Assembly (NCBI GenBank): GCA_030062745.1
Contig: CP099842.1
Span: forward strand, 11,320,095 to 11,384,094
Source of the DNA: Capitulum mitella
Lineage: Eukaryota; Arthropoda; Thecostraca; Pollicipedomorpha; Pollicipedidae
Direction of reading: 5' to 3'
DNA length: 64,000 bases
A program made the position numbers and the translations under genes. This document shows, in pieces, positions 1 to 12,340 of this stretch; the first letter of the stretch is position 1, and every line of letters starts with the position of its first letter. The notes beneath the pieces are model-generated. The model was not told the origin of the DNA. It did no database searches and worked only from the letters and a program-made list of their open reading frames with translations.

Positions 1-1068
1 TTCATGTTCGTAACTGTTAATTATTTCATGTTGAGACAACGCTCGGAAGATCACATTCATCCTTGAGGATAACGTCCATGATCATAGGCGCGGTAGCCAT
101 GGGGCCAGGGGGACTTTGCCTTCCCCCTTTTGAAATTTAATATTGACCCTGTGGGCGTTGACTGGGAAGAATTAAGATGCTTCTCGTTCCCCCCCCCCAA
201 CTGAAGAGGAGTTCCCGTGGCCCTGTCGATGATCGTGAAAGCTGCTCAGATTGCCAGCTGCAGGCCAACGCAGCTGTGGTAACGCTATCACTCCGCTCCT
301 TGTTTGACAGGTTGAGCAGGTTTTTGCACGCATCATCCGTCACGCCGTAATTTTGCTCGACATCACTGGGCATTGTTGATCCAGCAACCATTACTCCTGC
401 TCATAACAGTGGGACTTGCTATCAGTAAGACGTTATAATTCACACCTACTCGGGAATGAAATAAATAATGAATTAAATAAAAAAATGAAATCAGTGAACA
501 AAAGAAATCGAAAAAGTGCATGCGAATGTGCGCAATTCGTACAACATTTCCCTATTTCATTGAACTACATTTCGGCAAGTTAAAGAAAACTGCTTTTAAA
601 AGTAAGAGTTTCAGGCTAATTATATCACCTGAAACCAGTTTGATGTTGCGAAATAAATCAAACATGCACTGCAAGCAACAAGGTTCTGCAAACTATGCAA
701 ATGATCTCTTGTCTGGAACACAAGTCGGTTTCACGGCAATCCACAAACCGAAACACGCCGTTGCATTTTGCAGCATGCATTGATTTGGGGACCACGTGCA
801 CGGAGCCAACACCTTTCAAATCGACCAGAGCAACGGGGTTTCATAACCTGCGTGACACAGCGCCAGGAGTCGGGAAAGGATAACATCTGACGGCAGCGTC
901 GCATTCGGGCGGCATCTCGACTATCGACAGCGTTAGATCGCTCTGCAGCCGTTAAACGCCGTGATCTGCCCTTGAGGCTATGATTTAACGACGAGACGTT
1001 TCGTCTGCTGCACACGCGCTGAGTACCACTCCCGCCGTGACGCACCTCACGTCCACGCGGTCACTCAC
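1..1068. other. Intron or 3' part of the minus-strand gene, left edge of window
   Basis: The minus-strand gene continues past the left edge, because its exon at 1069-1167 ends in a good donor. I see no following acceptor plus phase-1 coding exon in this stretch. It holds a dispersed repeat at 81-225. An 84-codon minus frame (391-137) overlaps that repeat and is probably part of it rather than an exon. Confidence 0.5.
81..225 (+). repeat. Dispersed repeat, copy 1 (partner at 14991-15146)
   Basis: The block begins ATCATAGGCGCGGTAGCCAT, runs through GGGGCCAGGGGG and a poly-C tract, and ends in AACTGAAGAGGAGTTCCCGTG. The same order of words, with scattered differences, occurs at 14991-15146 in the same orientation. 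No ends, target duplication or protein could be assigned. Confidence 0.7.
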
Positions 1069-1167
1069 CATTGAAGAAGACGTTTCCCTGAGGGTCGATG
1101 AACGCGTACTGGATCTGGGAGGCCAGCGCCGCCAGAGGGTCGCGGATTTCCGACCCCTCTCCGCACT
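1069..1167 (-). CDS. Coding exon 4 (last visible) of an unrecognised protein gene
   Basis: On the minus strand a TTTCAG acceptor precedes 1167 and the donor ATG|GTGAGTGA follows 1069. The exon is 99 nt, starting with the last two bases of a codon and ending with the first base of the next (phase 1 to phase 1). It reads in the same frame as the exon at 13492-13731, the split codon giving GAG (Glu). The peptide runs CGEGSEIRDPLAALASQIQY followed by AFIDPQGNVFFN. It has no stop, and its amphipathic and hydrophobic pattern looks like a folded or conserved segment, unlike the Pro/Ala-rich exon before it. The gene must continue to the left of the window because the exon ends in an open phase-1 junction. 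I do not recognise the family and assign no function. Evidence for coding: both splice sites, compatible phase, and no frame break. Confidence 0.72.
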
Positions 1168-3209
1168 CTGAAACCGAAAAATGGCCCGATCAGTGCCGAC
1201 ACCGTGAGCGGACTCCGAGCCTATGAAAGGCCGTCCTATTGGCGATTTTCCTTTGCCTGTATTATGCAAACTCGGAACACTCCATGTTCGTGTCCAATGA
1301 ATTCGTACCTGCCAGCGTTATTCAGTCCCTCCTCTCCCGTCCTGCTCTTCCAGTCCCGCTGCAGCGAGAGGGACTATCGGAAAGTGATCTGCACTGCATG
1401 CCTCGCATCCACGAAATTCGTTCTGGCTGGTCGGCTCGCTATCGTCTCTGGCAGCGATTTGTCATGGCGACCAGATCCACATGAAATACGCAGATGAGGA
1501 GCCGCAGCAGGTAGCACAAACGACGTCTGACTCTCTCGGAACGGCAGCGACGGTGTGAGACAAGAGGGAGCTTAAATGCCTTGCGGCTCAAAGGCAGGAA
1601 CATGTGCTTTCGCAATAACTCTGTCGGTTTCTGTTAATCGTCCAAAAAAGAACAGCTTGTGTACAGAAGTCTGAAAAAATCAGAATTTCATACTGGTGCA
1701 AAAATGAAATAACCAATAGACTCACTACCGGAAACGGAGTTTTCCCTTAACGACGGGCAACTGAATTCAAGGAACGCTTGCCCATGTCGTTCATATTCAA
1801 CACCAACCATCGTCACCCCTAAAAATCTTCTCCATAATTCAATCCTGGTTTGAATTCCTTTGGCGTTCCAGAAGATACGGCTATTCCGAACTCGCAGAAA
1901 ATGAAAAAGGCTGGTTAACATTCAGGGAGAAGCAGTTTGACTCGTGAAGAACGGACCACCGATATGGTTTTGCGACAGCCTCATATTACTACAGCTTACG
2001 AGCGTGACAGATGCCGGGGCAACGTGGTGTGCCAACAGCAGTGACATCTGGGCTTGCATGCTTCGTTCTTTTTTCGAGAACATTTCGAAACATGAGAAAA
2101 ACTTTAAAACGCGCAAAAGAAAAAAGGTCTGCGTCGTCGCAATTCATTCTTTCATTATTTTTCCAGCTTAAAAGGTGCTGGTAAGTCCCCTAAAGCCCGC
2201 GGGCATCACGCGCGGACCGTTCCGTTAAATCATCCGACACGCCCCGAGCCTCGGCCACCGGCAGATATGGTCCGGTAAGCTGCACCGTATCCCTCTGATG
2301 TCATCGACTGAGAGTCCTCTGGGGCCAACTGGCGGCGAGTGCCGCGGTTTTTCCAGCCATGAGTGCCCGCAGCTACACGCCGGTGCCCAGCCGGTGCCCC
2401 GAGCGTCCCGGGCACTCGTCTGTCCTGCCATCTGGCGGCAGCCCGCACCCGCGCCGCTAATGACGTCGGCATCGCATGAGGCACCAGCATTGTCGGATTA
2501 TATTTAGAGACCCGACGGGATGGAGCTGGGGGACGGGTGACAGAATGACGGACGACCGACTCGCGCACGCAGATAACGAGCGAGGTCCGGTCGGAGGAGA
2601 TTGGCTGGACGGGGATTCGCTATCAGCAGCAGGCAGGATATCACTCTTCGACCTATGTGGATGAGCTGACAACTCTTCCTTTGCTCACAGTTTATGTGAA
2701 AACCGAGGCTACGGCTCATTTAACATCACTGCGAAGGCGGACAAAGGCAGACCCCAGGCGACTTAAAGCGGTCATGACTCTTTCCATAATGACGAAGGCT
2801 GGGCATGGCACGGTATTATTTTTCAATTTTCGCAACAAATATTGGCACTTAAATGAAAAACCTTTGAGAAGATGTTTGAGAACCACGCAGTTTCCGCAGA
2901 ATTTGCAAAGCCTTTATCAAAAAATGCACATGTATTGCACCCCGCCCAACACGTCGCCCTCCCCCCCTAAAGGGTCGGATCCTTACCCAGATGACCGCGG
3001 CGGTCTGCTGGAGTCAGCTGGAGGCGGAATCTGACCAGCAACGCCATTCGAAATTTCTCGCATATTTCAAGTCTGTCACGGGTCATTCGGAAGCCCTTAC
3101 CGCGCAAACTTCGTCAACAGATGACTCAGCAAGTTTCGCTGGCCCGGACCGTCTGTCGGCCGCCGTGATTGGACAGACTCTGACTCGTGACTGCGACCCG
3201 GACCTGTGA

Positions 3210-3560
3210 GCGGCCAGGACCGGGTGGTTCCTCCGCTCCAGGCCGCGGCCGCCGCCGATCCGCCGGCCGGCAGATAGTGCGTGGTCGATATCTCCGCCCT
3301 CCGCCGCCGCCGCCGCCGCCGCCGGCCGCCCGGTCGCCGGCAGCCGCGGACTTTGAAGCGGCAAACAACCTCCTCGGATGCGTCTCGATAGCGTGCCGTA
3401 ACGAGCCTCGTGCCGCCGCGCCGCGCGCCGCCGGGACCGCGTCCGTCGCGCGCATTCCTCGCCGGCATATCGGCGGCGGCGTGCGGCGCGTGCACCGCGG
3501 TCCTGGCTCGCCGCCGCCGGCCGCGCGCAGTACGGCCGACGGCTGAGCTGCCAAAAATGC
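3210..3560. other. GC-rich island with CCG/CGG runs
   Basis: This is a stretch of very high GC with many CpG, including a run of CCG triplets near 3301-3322 and repeated GGCCG words. Frames are open on both strands, as expected from composition alone. It is one of about twenty similar islands in the left 40 kb. It may be a CpG-rich regulatory segment or simply unmethylated, compositionally biased intron, and the sequence does not decide between them. Confidence 0.5.
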
Positions 3561-6500
3561 GGCTCCGTCGCCGCTGGCTGGGATCGCTCCGGCGCGGGAG
3601 GCGGCCACGCGTGCGGGAGACCGCGATTGCTCGCCTGCGGAGCGGACTGCATCGGACGGTCGACTTGGTCGCAGCTGGCGGGACTGCGCCGTGCCCAGCG
3701 GAGGCTCGAGAGTCGAATTTGAAATGTTTCGAGATAACCAGGAAAATCGACGGGCTCTGGCAATGAATTTCCAGAGACATCGCTGCATTAAGAAAGTTCC
3801 AAAGGCAGCTTCATCACCACCAGTCATACATGCAACACCACAGACAGAAACAGGATTAGGAGCGTAGGACATGCAATGCCAGCAAATTTTAATCATTAAC
3901 TCGGAGACATCATACAAGAAAAGCCGCGCCAGAGACCATTTCTACCTATCACTGCACCACTTGCTGTCATGATTCACCATTATTCGAACATAACGGGATT
4001 CAAAGACGATAAAAACCACATGGCCATTGATTTTGCCACGACTATAAAGAATCAAATCATACGACCATAGTGAAAAAGTCGGGAGGAAATACGATGGTAC
4101 AGATATATCAGCCCCTATCACATCAGAAGAGGCTCCTAGATAATCCCTCCTAGACAACCACGTGAGCACAACGAGCACTATCAGCAAGGTTTTGAAGTGG
4201 CCAATAGCCTGATGAAAAAGAAACGAAGTGGATGCTATGAATCTACAGAGTTCACATCAGGTAAGGAATCATAACGTATCCTCGCAGCGTGATGCATTCC
4301 ATAAGATGAGGGCTTACAACGGTATTTGACTGCATTCATGGAAACATCAACCCACGCTTAAAGGCACGGCATGCATAAAGTGCAGGTTGTATTATTTTCC
4401 TAGTCTGCTTCTTACAGGCAATAAAGGGCTTCTTTCATTAAATCCAGTGAAACACAACGCAGGAAAAGGCGTATTTGCGTGCAGCCGCTACAATGCTATT
4501 TGCGTCAGTTAAGGCCGCACATTGTTGACTTCCGATGGTCACCGGAGTAAAAAACTGTACGAAGAGCGATTGTGTTAGAAATCGGAACTATCAAAGAACG
4601 TTTCCAGTGCGAATAAATCCTCACATTTCCAATACGATTGCAATTCATTTCCAATGTCAATCAATCCATACATTCCCGAAGCGGATAAATCCTAGCAGTA
4701 ACACGAAAGAGTTTTGACGAGACGGAAACTGCTGCTCTGTTCCCTCGGACAGTGTAGCGAGGATAACAGTGTCCATTTTTCATGTAAATTAATGTCTCGG
4801 CCGGCTCAGGGTTGAAGGGAACGGTGCCGGCGTCCCCAGATTGGCCTATCAATGGGGCGGCTCGGCGCTTCGCTGGAACGACCTTTGAAAGCCTCACGAA
4901 AAGAAGCTGGCACAGGGTGGGCCTGCACAGGACAAATCTTAGTTTTAGGAGGAGACATTTTACGAGAAAGCCGAGGATAAAGCTCAGGGTCCACATGAAT
5001 AATTTAAACTGCAGGGACCACTGGTGTAAGTGGGACATACCGCCACGAGCATTCTTCGGCGTTTCAAATGCGCATGAACCGCATTTTGCGATAACCGCAG
5101 AATGTTTTGTACGCAGGCAGACAAATTTATTAAGACGACAAATGAAGCCTGTATAATGTACTCCTCAGGCGATCAGGACGACGATGTCACTGCGACTGCC
5201 TCAGGTGTCGACACCAGCTGCGCGACACGTGTTCCCGCACCAGGCCCTCAACGGCTGGCGTCATTCACTGCTCGGAAGGCGGGTCCCATCTCGGGGACCC
5301 GCGGCGGCAATAGAGGCCCACGACAGTGTACCGTCAGCACAGCCCGACCTCAGTCTCCTGGCTTCCCTCAGAGCCGGGCGGCGGGGTCTGCGAGTACGGA
5401 CACGTCAACTCTATCAAAAATCTCTTTGGCCCGGGTAGCTTTAGCAACATTCCCCTCGGTCCCGGCCGCATCAGCTCGACGTGAGGACATAAACCGGCGA
5501 AAATGACGGATATAGGCCGATAAAACGGTTTTGTGGCGTGCATTGGCATGCTTCCCACTTACTGCCACTCCAGTGTTTATTGAAGCGGCGTTGCTCGGAC
5601 GCAGCCATCTCTTGCGCTGTGCGGGCGCGGCCCTCGTCACATCAATCAACTCCCGCGTTGTTCAAGGACGTCATTAACAAAGTGTCACATGGGCGGTAGC
5701 CCCAGACGTCCCGTCACGGGACGGGTGACGGATGCCACTGACGGTGTCACCTCAGGGTCGCAGATGCCCTCCGGCAGGGTTAAAGTGCCAGCCCGCTCGG
5801 TCCCCTCAGGGAAGCTGTTACGATCGAACCGCAGTTCGGCGCCAAACGGCAGATGCAGCTGCGAGAGCAGGGTATGCGTATGCAGGTGGGCCCGCCCCGT
5901 TTCATGGCGTGTGGAGAGAAAACTGGCAACAGAAACGACATTGAAGAAGTTTCCATTTGTCTCACAACTCGGGGACATTGGGGAAAATAATTCTATGAGA
6001 AAAGTTAAACGTTCCCGATGTCAGTCTAGGACATCAGAGACAGTCGTGCTATTATGTCGCACATAACTTACGCTCCCACGGTTTCCATTTTTTCCTTACT
6101 AATGCACGAAGCCTAGACACAGGCATTCCTCACCAGGACGGCCAGAGTGAATCCCTGATGCCTTTGCATCAATGTTCAATCAGGACGCCGTTCAGGGTTG
6201 CATCACCGGACTGGTCGAGCCTGCCGGCGCCCCGGACACGGAGGCCCCGGCGGGGCACGGCGTTCACGACATTGTGGGGACGACTGAATCAATCGGACCC
6301 CCCAGGGCCGCCGGCCGCCGCCCGGTCCATTCGAGTGGACTCGGCGCGACGGCAGGGCGTCTCCTCTGCTGATTCCAGAACAGGTCGGACGGAATACCGA
6401 TGCGGGGCGGCCGGGCCGAAGCCCGAGGGCAAAGGAAAACAACCGCCCGAATAACGGAACAGAAACAGAATTCCTCAGCGGTTTCCGGGACCGATTTTGC

Positions 6501-7693
6501 CGCAGTAATCTGGCAGAGGTACATAATTGAGTGTTTTCGTGCTGAACACTTAGTTAAATGGGCTTGCTACGGCATTTTCGATTTGGCTTTCGTCGGACTT
6601 CCCGAAAGAGTTTGTGTGCACTGATGAAAAGTGGAATTTCCTGCATAACTTATGCCCCTTTCCAGCACACGGATTAAACAAAAAACCTTAGTGGTAACGC
6701 AGTATTTTCGAAAGCATGGCCGCAATGTTTTTTTTCATGAGGGAGCGGGAGGGGACCGTTTACACGAGCAAGGCGCAGCCAAAGGGGGCCGGGGGCCCGG
6801 ACCCCCTTTAAGCGCGGATTTTTTTTGTAAAAATCATTGCGCATCGTCTTCCAGGCAGGCGGTTTTAGGTATCATTTCAATTTACACTGAACTCCTGATC
6901 CTCCCCCCCCTGAGAAAATCTTGGCTGTGCCGCTGCGAGCAAGTCGCATTGCAGCAAGATAATAGATTGAAGCGGGTGTCACAACGATATCTAGAAGAAA
7001 ATGGCGACCTCCGTCACTTAAAATCGTGGAACGGAAAAAAACTGATCGCCTATAGCGCGAATTACTTTTGACTGCTGGGATTGCCACTCCTGAAGGAGCT
7101 GATTGTCTTAAGCAAATAGTCTTGAATTCAAATGAAGGATGCGCGTCGTACTAATCCAATCCAATCCATCCAATCCAGACTTATAGACTCAGGAGGCTCA
7201 CATACTAGCCTGAAACTGCCCGGCTCCAGTATGGCCACCTCACGCGTAACGTTTTCTGTTTTTAATCCTGCCAGTAATTTCCTTCAGCGCAAAACAAACC
7301 TTTCGCTCTTGGCAATCGGGTTACCGGTGTTCAGACGACCACTGACGCCCACGTGGCTAGGTCGGCGGTTATGCCTCGCCTCAGTCGAACGCCGACCGAC
7401 GCACTCCCCGATCGACTGGGTACTCCGTCCAGTTTTTGCGCGCATCGCCGGCGGTTTACCTCTCGGACGCCGCCGACGCGCCGATGCCACGTGCGTGTGG
7501 CACGCCGGAGCTCCGAGAAGACCGCCGAAATAGGGTGCCTGGTGGGCGGCGCGCCGCCGCGCGCGCGCCGCCGACACCGGCGCCGCTGCGTCGCGCATAG
7601 CACGGCTATTTTGATCAGCGGAACTTCTCATTAGCGGCGGGACAGCGCGGCCGGCTCGGGATATTGGCCCGAGAGGGACGCCACGGCCATCAG

Positions 7694-7870
7694 TCGGGAG
7701 GAAGGGGTGTTGTGGAGGGAGGTGATCAGTCTAGGGGGAGGGGCGCTGTGGAGGGAGCTGATCAGTCTGGTGGAGGGGCGCTGTGGACGGAGGTACTGGA
7801 GATTGGTCTGAGGGAAAAGACGCTGTGGAGGAAGGCTACGGAGGTTCTGGAGGCTGGTCAAGTTGCTGTG
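7694..7870 (+). repeat. Degenerate GGAGG minisatellite, about 45-bp unit
   Basis: The unit is roughly GGAGGGGCGCTGTGGAGGGA followed by GCTGATCAGTCTGG. About four copies degrade towards the right, and later copies lose the GATCAGTCT core. It lies directly beside the GC island at 7360-7660. Confidence 0.65.
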
Positions 7871-8461
7871 AGGGTATGTGCTGAAGACTGATGTGATGCG
7901 CGTCTCAGATGCGTGCGGGACTAATGGCCGCTGACCACAGCACCGCATTCTGCGGACCAGACAAAGACAGAGGATTTGACCAGAGTGACAGGATGGCACA
8001 CTGGGGAGCATGGCAGACCTTACCACATAGTCTGATTGAACCGTAGGGCCAGGAGCCAAAGAGAAGCAAAGGCCAGGAAGGATGAACTTTTAAATCAGCT
8101 GACGAAGGCAGCAAAGCAATCAGCCGCACACAACGTCATTACAGGAAATGGATGACGGTGGCTGGTCTAATGATAAGCGAATTATTTTCTTGGTAATGCA
8201 CGGTGGCAGACAATCTGAGATAGTTTATGGCTACCACGCCTTGAGTGGTACGCGAGAAGGTTTCAGTGAATACAGAATTAAAGGCTTCATTCGCCATCAT
8301 TTAGCCTTTGATGTAAACATAGGTCTAACGCTCCACAACGGCACGATAAGTGGGCTGGCAAACAATTTTAATAAAAAGGCCAAAACAAAAATGGGTTTAG
8401 TGGAAATTAAGTGAAGGTCTCCGTACTTCGTGCTGTATTTCGTCCGTTGGTTTCGACATGC

Positions 8462-9626
8462 TTAACCCTATTCCCGGCAGGGGGGCGATCCCCCCCTGGT
8501 TTTTGCTTGCATTCCAGGCTTTTTAATGACTTCACGAAACTTGGTGACTTTTCCTAGCTATTCTTTTTCCCCCCCCCAAAAAAAATTAAAAAAAATTTTT
8601 TTTTAAGGGGGGGGGGGCAAAAAAAAATTTGGGGGGGGCAAAAAAAATTTTTTTTAAAGTTAGGGGAAAAAAAAGAAAAATGTCTGCCAAAAACAGAGTT
8701 TTAAAGATGACTTAAAACTTTATATGAATGTATAGCTAAATAGTTGGGCAATGTGCATATGTAATTTTGTTTATCTGAGGTCACTTTAAAGGTCGGTAAG
8801 GTCAAAGTCAAAATTTGTTTTTTCGCCATAATTTCAGCGCCGTTTTTTAAATGCCAAACCCGGAATATGTATGACGTAGAAAGGTGCCCTCTACTTGTGT
8901 ACCAAGTTTCAGCTTGATATCAGGTCGGGTCACGGAGCTATGACCTAAAATGCCAGTGCGCGTACCCTATATCGCAAAAGCCAAAAAATGAAATTTTTGA
9001 AATAGAGTGAATTCAATCGATTAAAAACGTTTACAGATAATATTGAATGCACACGACATCATTCAGGTGACCCCAAGGTCACTGGAGGTCATTTAAGGTC
9101 AAAGGTCCAAGTTGATCTGAAGACGTGTGACCATGACAGTTCCCTTTTTTATGTCGCTGGCACCGCCTATGCTAACATTATACAGCATTGTAATGCGATT
9201 TGTACTCTTTAGCATAACATGACTAGAGATGCTAAAAAAGTGTTTTGGCCTCTTTTGTTCATTCCGTTATTAGAAAACTAATCCCCTTTTTGAAACCCTG
9301 TGAACGCCCATGAATTTTTCAAAATTTCAAATTTGCATACCCATGGTAAAAGCCCTATCCATAATCTCTCGATTCATGCCAGTTTCATCAAAATCGGTCC
9401 ATAAACAACGGAGTTATAAGAAGTCAACAAATACCCCCCATTTTGACATTTTTGCCCCCCTGTATCCGCAAATTTCAAAATTTTGAAAATTTCTTTTTAT
9501 AAAAATGTAGTTCCGTCACGGCAATCGATTGCCGTTTGTTGCGATGAAATCGGATAAATGTCTCTCTCGGGGGGCCGAATCCCCCCCCGGAATCCCTACC
9601 GTCTAGCCCTCCGGGAATAGGGTTAA
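8462..9626 (-). mobile_element. TTAA-flanked piggyBac-like MITE, family 1, copy 1
   Basis: The element is bounded by TTAA at 8462-8465 and 9623-9626. The left end starts CCCTATTCCCGGCAGGGGGG. The right end, read inward on the minus strand, starts CCCTATTCCCGGAGGGCTAG. A TTAA target with ends starting CCCT is the hallmark of piggyBac-type transposition, so I infer a non-autonomous member of that group. No transposase frame is present. Orientation is opposite to the copies at 43163 and 49055. The interior contains the family landmarks: AGGTCA-type half-sites near 9065-9110, the TGACCTAAAATGCCAGTGCG block, and the GCTAACATTATACA block. The left interior, 8566-8676, is replaced by homopolymer runs. 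Confidence 0.85.
8566..8676. repeat. Homopolymer mosaic replacing MITE interior
   Basis: Runs of C, A, T and G of 7-12 bases follow one another for about 110 bp. Other copies of the same MITE have ordinary mixed sequence here (the block with GTGACAAAATTT, GGAGCCAGG and GGGAGGCACCT). This could be a consensus or assembly error, or a genuine low-complexity expansion. Confidence 0.75.
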
Positions 9627-10099
9627 AAACGCACATCAGTAATGGAGCCTTAAATTAATCTATATGAGGCCCACACGTTCGTAATTCATTCAGCCAGTCA
9701 AAAATCATTGCATGGAACGTTTCGAACAGACCCTTCTCTAGAAACACAAGGGATATCAGGGATGCGGGGCAACTATCTCCCTCCCCTCGCTAGAAAATTT
9801 AGCATCCGTCCTTTAGCGATGAACGGAAAACAATACATCCACCAAATCTGAAAACGCTCCGCCATATTTGCGATTCCATCCCCGGCGTCTAAACATCAGC
9901 TGCTCCTGCAGTCAGCTCACGCGCTCTGCGGGGTCTGCACGTCACATCGTGGCTGCGGAGTCTACACGTGCGCCGTGCGCCGTGAGGTGCGAAAAATTTC
10001 TCGCAGTTCCACGGATCTATCGTCGACCGTGGTTTTTTCCTGACTCGTCGAGTCGCTGTGCAGTTCTGCTGTCCGTCCGTGACACCACACTGTGAACGC

Positions 10100-10340
10100 C
10101 CTGAGCCGGCTCGGCGGCTCTCAGCCATCAGTCACCTCCCGGCGACTGACGGCTGAGACGCGGGACGCGGTCGTTCAGGGCCCGATGAGACAGCCGTCAA
10201 AGACGATGAGGCCCGCGGCCTGGCCGACAGGCCACGTGTGGCGCGCTGCGCGTCGCCGCAGGGCATACCGTGACCTGGTGCCGGCCGTCCCCGGACGGCG
10301 GGCCGGCGGCGACGGCGAGGCGGCGGCAGCCGCGCCGGCA
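10100..10340. other. GC-rich island in intron 3
   Basis: High GC and CpG with repeated GGCC/CCGG words and frames open on both strands. No splice-bounded exon or recognisable protein was found in it. Confidence 0.45.
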
Positions 10341-10989
10341 ACAACACCAACCGAGTCTGAGACGGATTTAATCGGCTTCCGATACAAACAGGTCGCTGTT
10401 GTGGGGCAGGACCATGTTTATCACTTCAACGGCGGAAATGAGCGCGGAGTTTGGCTAGGTGAGACACTGATTGGTTAAAATCGCTCGCCTCGAGTTGAAC
10501 GACACCAAACAGACCTCAGATTGATATCCAGAAAATCCGGCCACGCCGTCAAATGGCTTCGATTGTGATGTTCCAGAGCTAAGAGATAAAAGCTCTTGAT
10601 AGTTGAAAGCTGCGTAGCCAACTACCCATGGCGTTTAAAAAGGCCTTACACCAAATCGCGATGACTTTGGAATGTTAAAGTTTACCGACGGCTCACAGGG
10701 TATCAGCATTGACGTGTTATCACCGTCAAATTGGACAATTTACGAGCGAGCAGCGCTGGACCAATTTCAAGCGACCAGACCGAGGCTGAAATGCGCCGAG
10801 ACACCCTCGACCATTATTTTTAGCTGCTCTGGAGCTAGATCAATGCGTTACGTAACAAGAATGGATCGTTGCATAAGTAGCTTTCATAAAACACTGCCAC
10901 ATTGGTCTGCCTGCCAAGAGCCGCTATGCAGCACATGTGGTCCTAATTCGTCACCCGCCACCCGACACTCCTAACCCTTCAACAAAATG

Positions 10990-12038
10990 ATCTCTTAGAT
11001 ACCTGCGGTCCTTCCGCGCGCGGTCCACGCACCAGGCAGTCGGCAACGCGTGGAGCTGCGTAAGCTTTCGCAGGGGCGCCTCGGCGCCGCTCGAACGAGC
11101 CGAAGCCTGTGGAACGGCTGCAGCACGCGGCCGCTGCCAAAACAGTCCATTTGGCAGGCGAGGACAGCGCGGGAGGACGGCGCGCCGACACAGGCGAGCC
11201 GGGATTTCACGGCGGAGCGGCCGCCGATCAATACGGCCGGCGCACGGCTGTGGCTTCCTGCGGCCGGCCCGGCCGGACGCCCGGACCGGCGACCTGTCCG
11301 CGCCCGGACACGCCGCCGGACACGTCCGCGGACATCGGACAGCGGCGCGTCTCCGCCGGAGTTGCCGGCCTGTGGGAATCACGCCCGGACACGGGTCGTC
11401 GGACTGGGATTAAAACGCAGCCGACGGCGCATCCCGGCCGATGGCTCGGGAGCGCCAGCGGGCACATCGTAACCCGGCCTGTTAGACCAACGCGCCCCAT
11501 TCTCCATGACATAATGACTTCAGGTGGTGTCCAGCCGAGTGGGAGACAGAAAACCCCTCCAGTGAATTTAGGGACCCCGATCACCCACGAAGACGATAAC
11601 TCACATGAATCGACATTCTGCGGCTCGTATTACCACAAACAGAATATCGGATTCGAACGGAAGGCGACGAAGAAGGAATTTCGCCCAATAACCACATGTG
11701 TCGCCAGCAAGGGGACGGGTTCAGTACCTCTTCCCGGGAGCAAACGCTCCGGCATGCTCGAACGAGGGGAGAGCCGGCTCCCACAAATATGGCGAGCCTG
11801 GCGACTGACACATCACCTCTCCCAGACTGTCTCCCAGACGACAACAACCGGGAATTCTACGGCACGACGACCCGCCGACCAGCAGCTGGCGATTGTTCGC
11901 GTCGCCGCCGACGTTCCGTCACCGTGCCTAGCGCCGGAATGTCCCCGAATTGCGACTCCGCGACGAGCGTGACCTCCCCCTCCCCGCTCGAGGGGCCGGC
12001 CGCCGGCCTGCTATGGGGCGGCGGAGCAGGCTGACGGC

Positions 12039-12102
<64 letters not shown>

Positions 12103-12340
12103 CAGGGGCGCAGAGACGTGGCGGGCCACACGGCAGCTCCGCTCCGCGCCGCTTGGCCGAGCCGACACGGCTCGTCGGCAACGACGCTTCATACCGTCGG
12201 CGTCTGGCCGTGCTCTGCCGGCCCGGCGCGGCCCGGCGGCCGGAGACAGCGGCCGAGTGATACGGCAGCCGTGACGAAATTACACGAGTCGGCCCGCGCG
12301 GCCCGAGCGCAGGGCAAGCCGCGCTTCGGCCAACGAAGTC
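10990..12340. other. Paired GC-rich islands around a GA microsatellite
   Basis: Two dense CGGCCGG-type blocks (about 10990-11480 and 11880-12340) are separated by ordinary sequence. They contain long open frames on both strands, the longest 287 codons on the plus strand at 11109-11972. The frame shows no recognisable domain, its composition is Arg/Pro/Gly, and it is overlapped by other open frames, so I do not call it a gene. Confidence 0.45.
12041..12101 (+). repeat. (GA)n microsatellite, about 30 units
   Basis: Uninterrupted GA dinucleotide repeat of about 60 bp within a GC-rich island. Confidence 0.97.

Noticed and set aside
137..391. 84-codon minus frame as a possible further exon of the gene
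   Set aside because: It overlaps a dispersed repeat also present at 14991, and no acceptor with phase-1 entry was found.
3083..3917. Three overlapping 226- to 263-codon minus frames
   Set aside because: All three minus frames are open together across CCG/CGG runs, which real coding sequence does not do.
11109..11972. 287-codon plus-strand open frame
   Set aside because: It lies in a GC-rich island where several frames on both strands are open. Its composition is Arg/Pro/Gly with no motif, and no splice or start context supports it.
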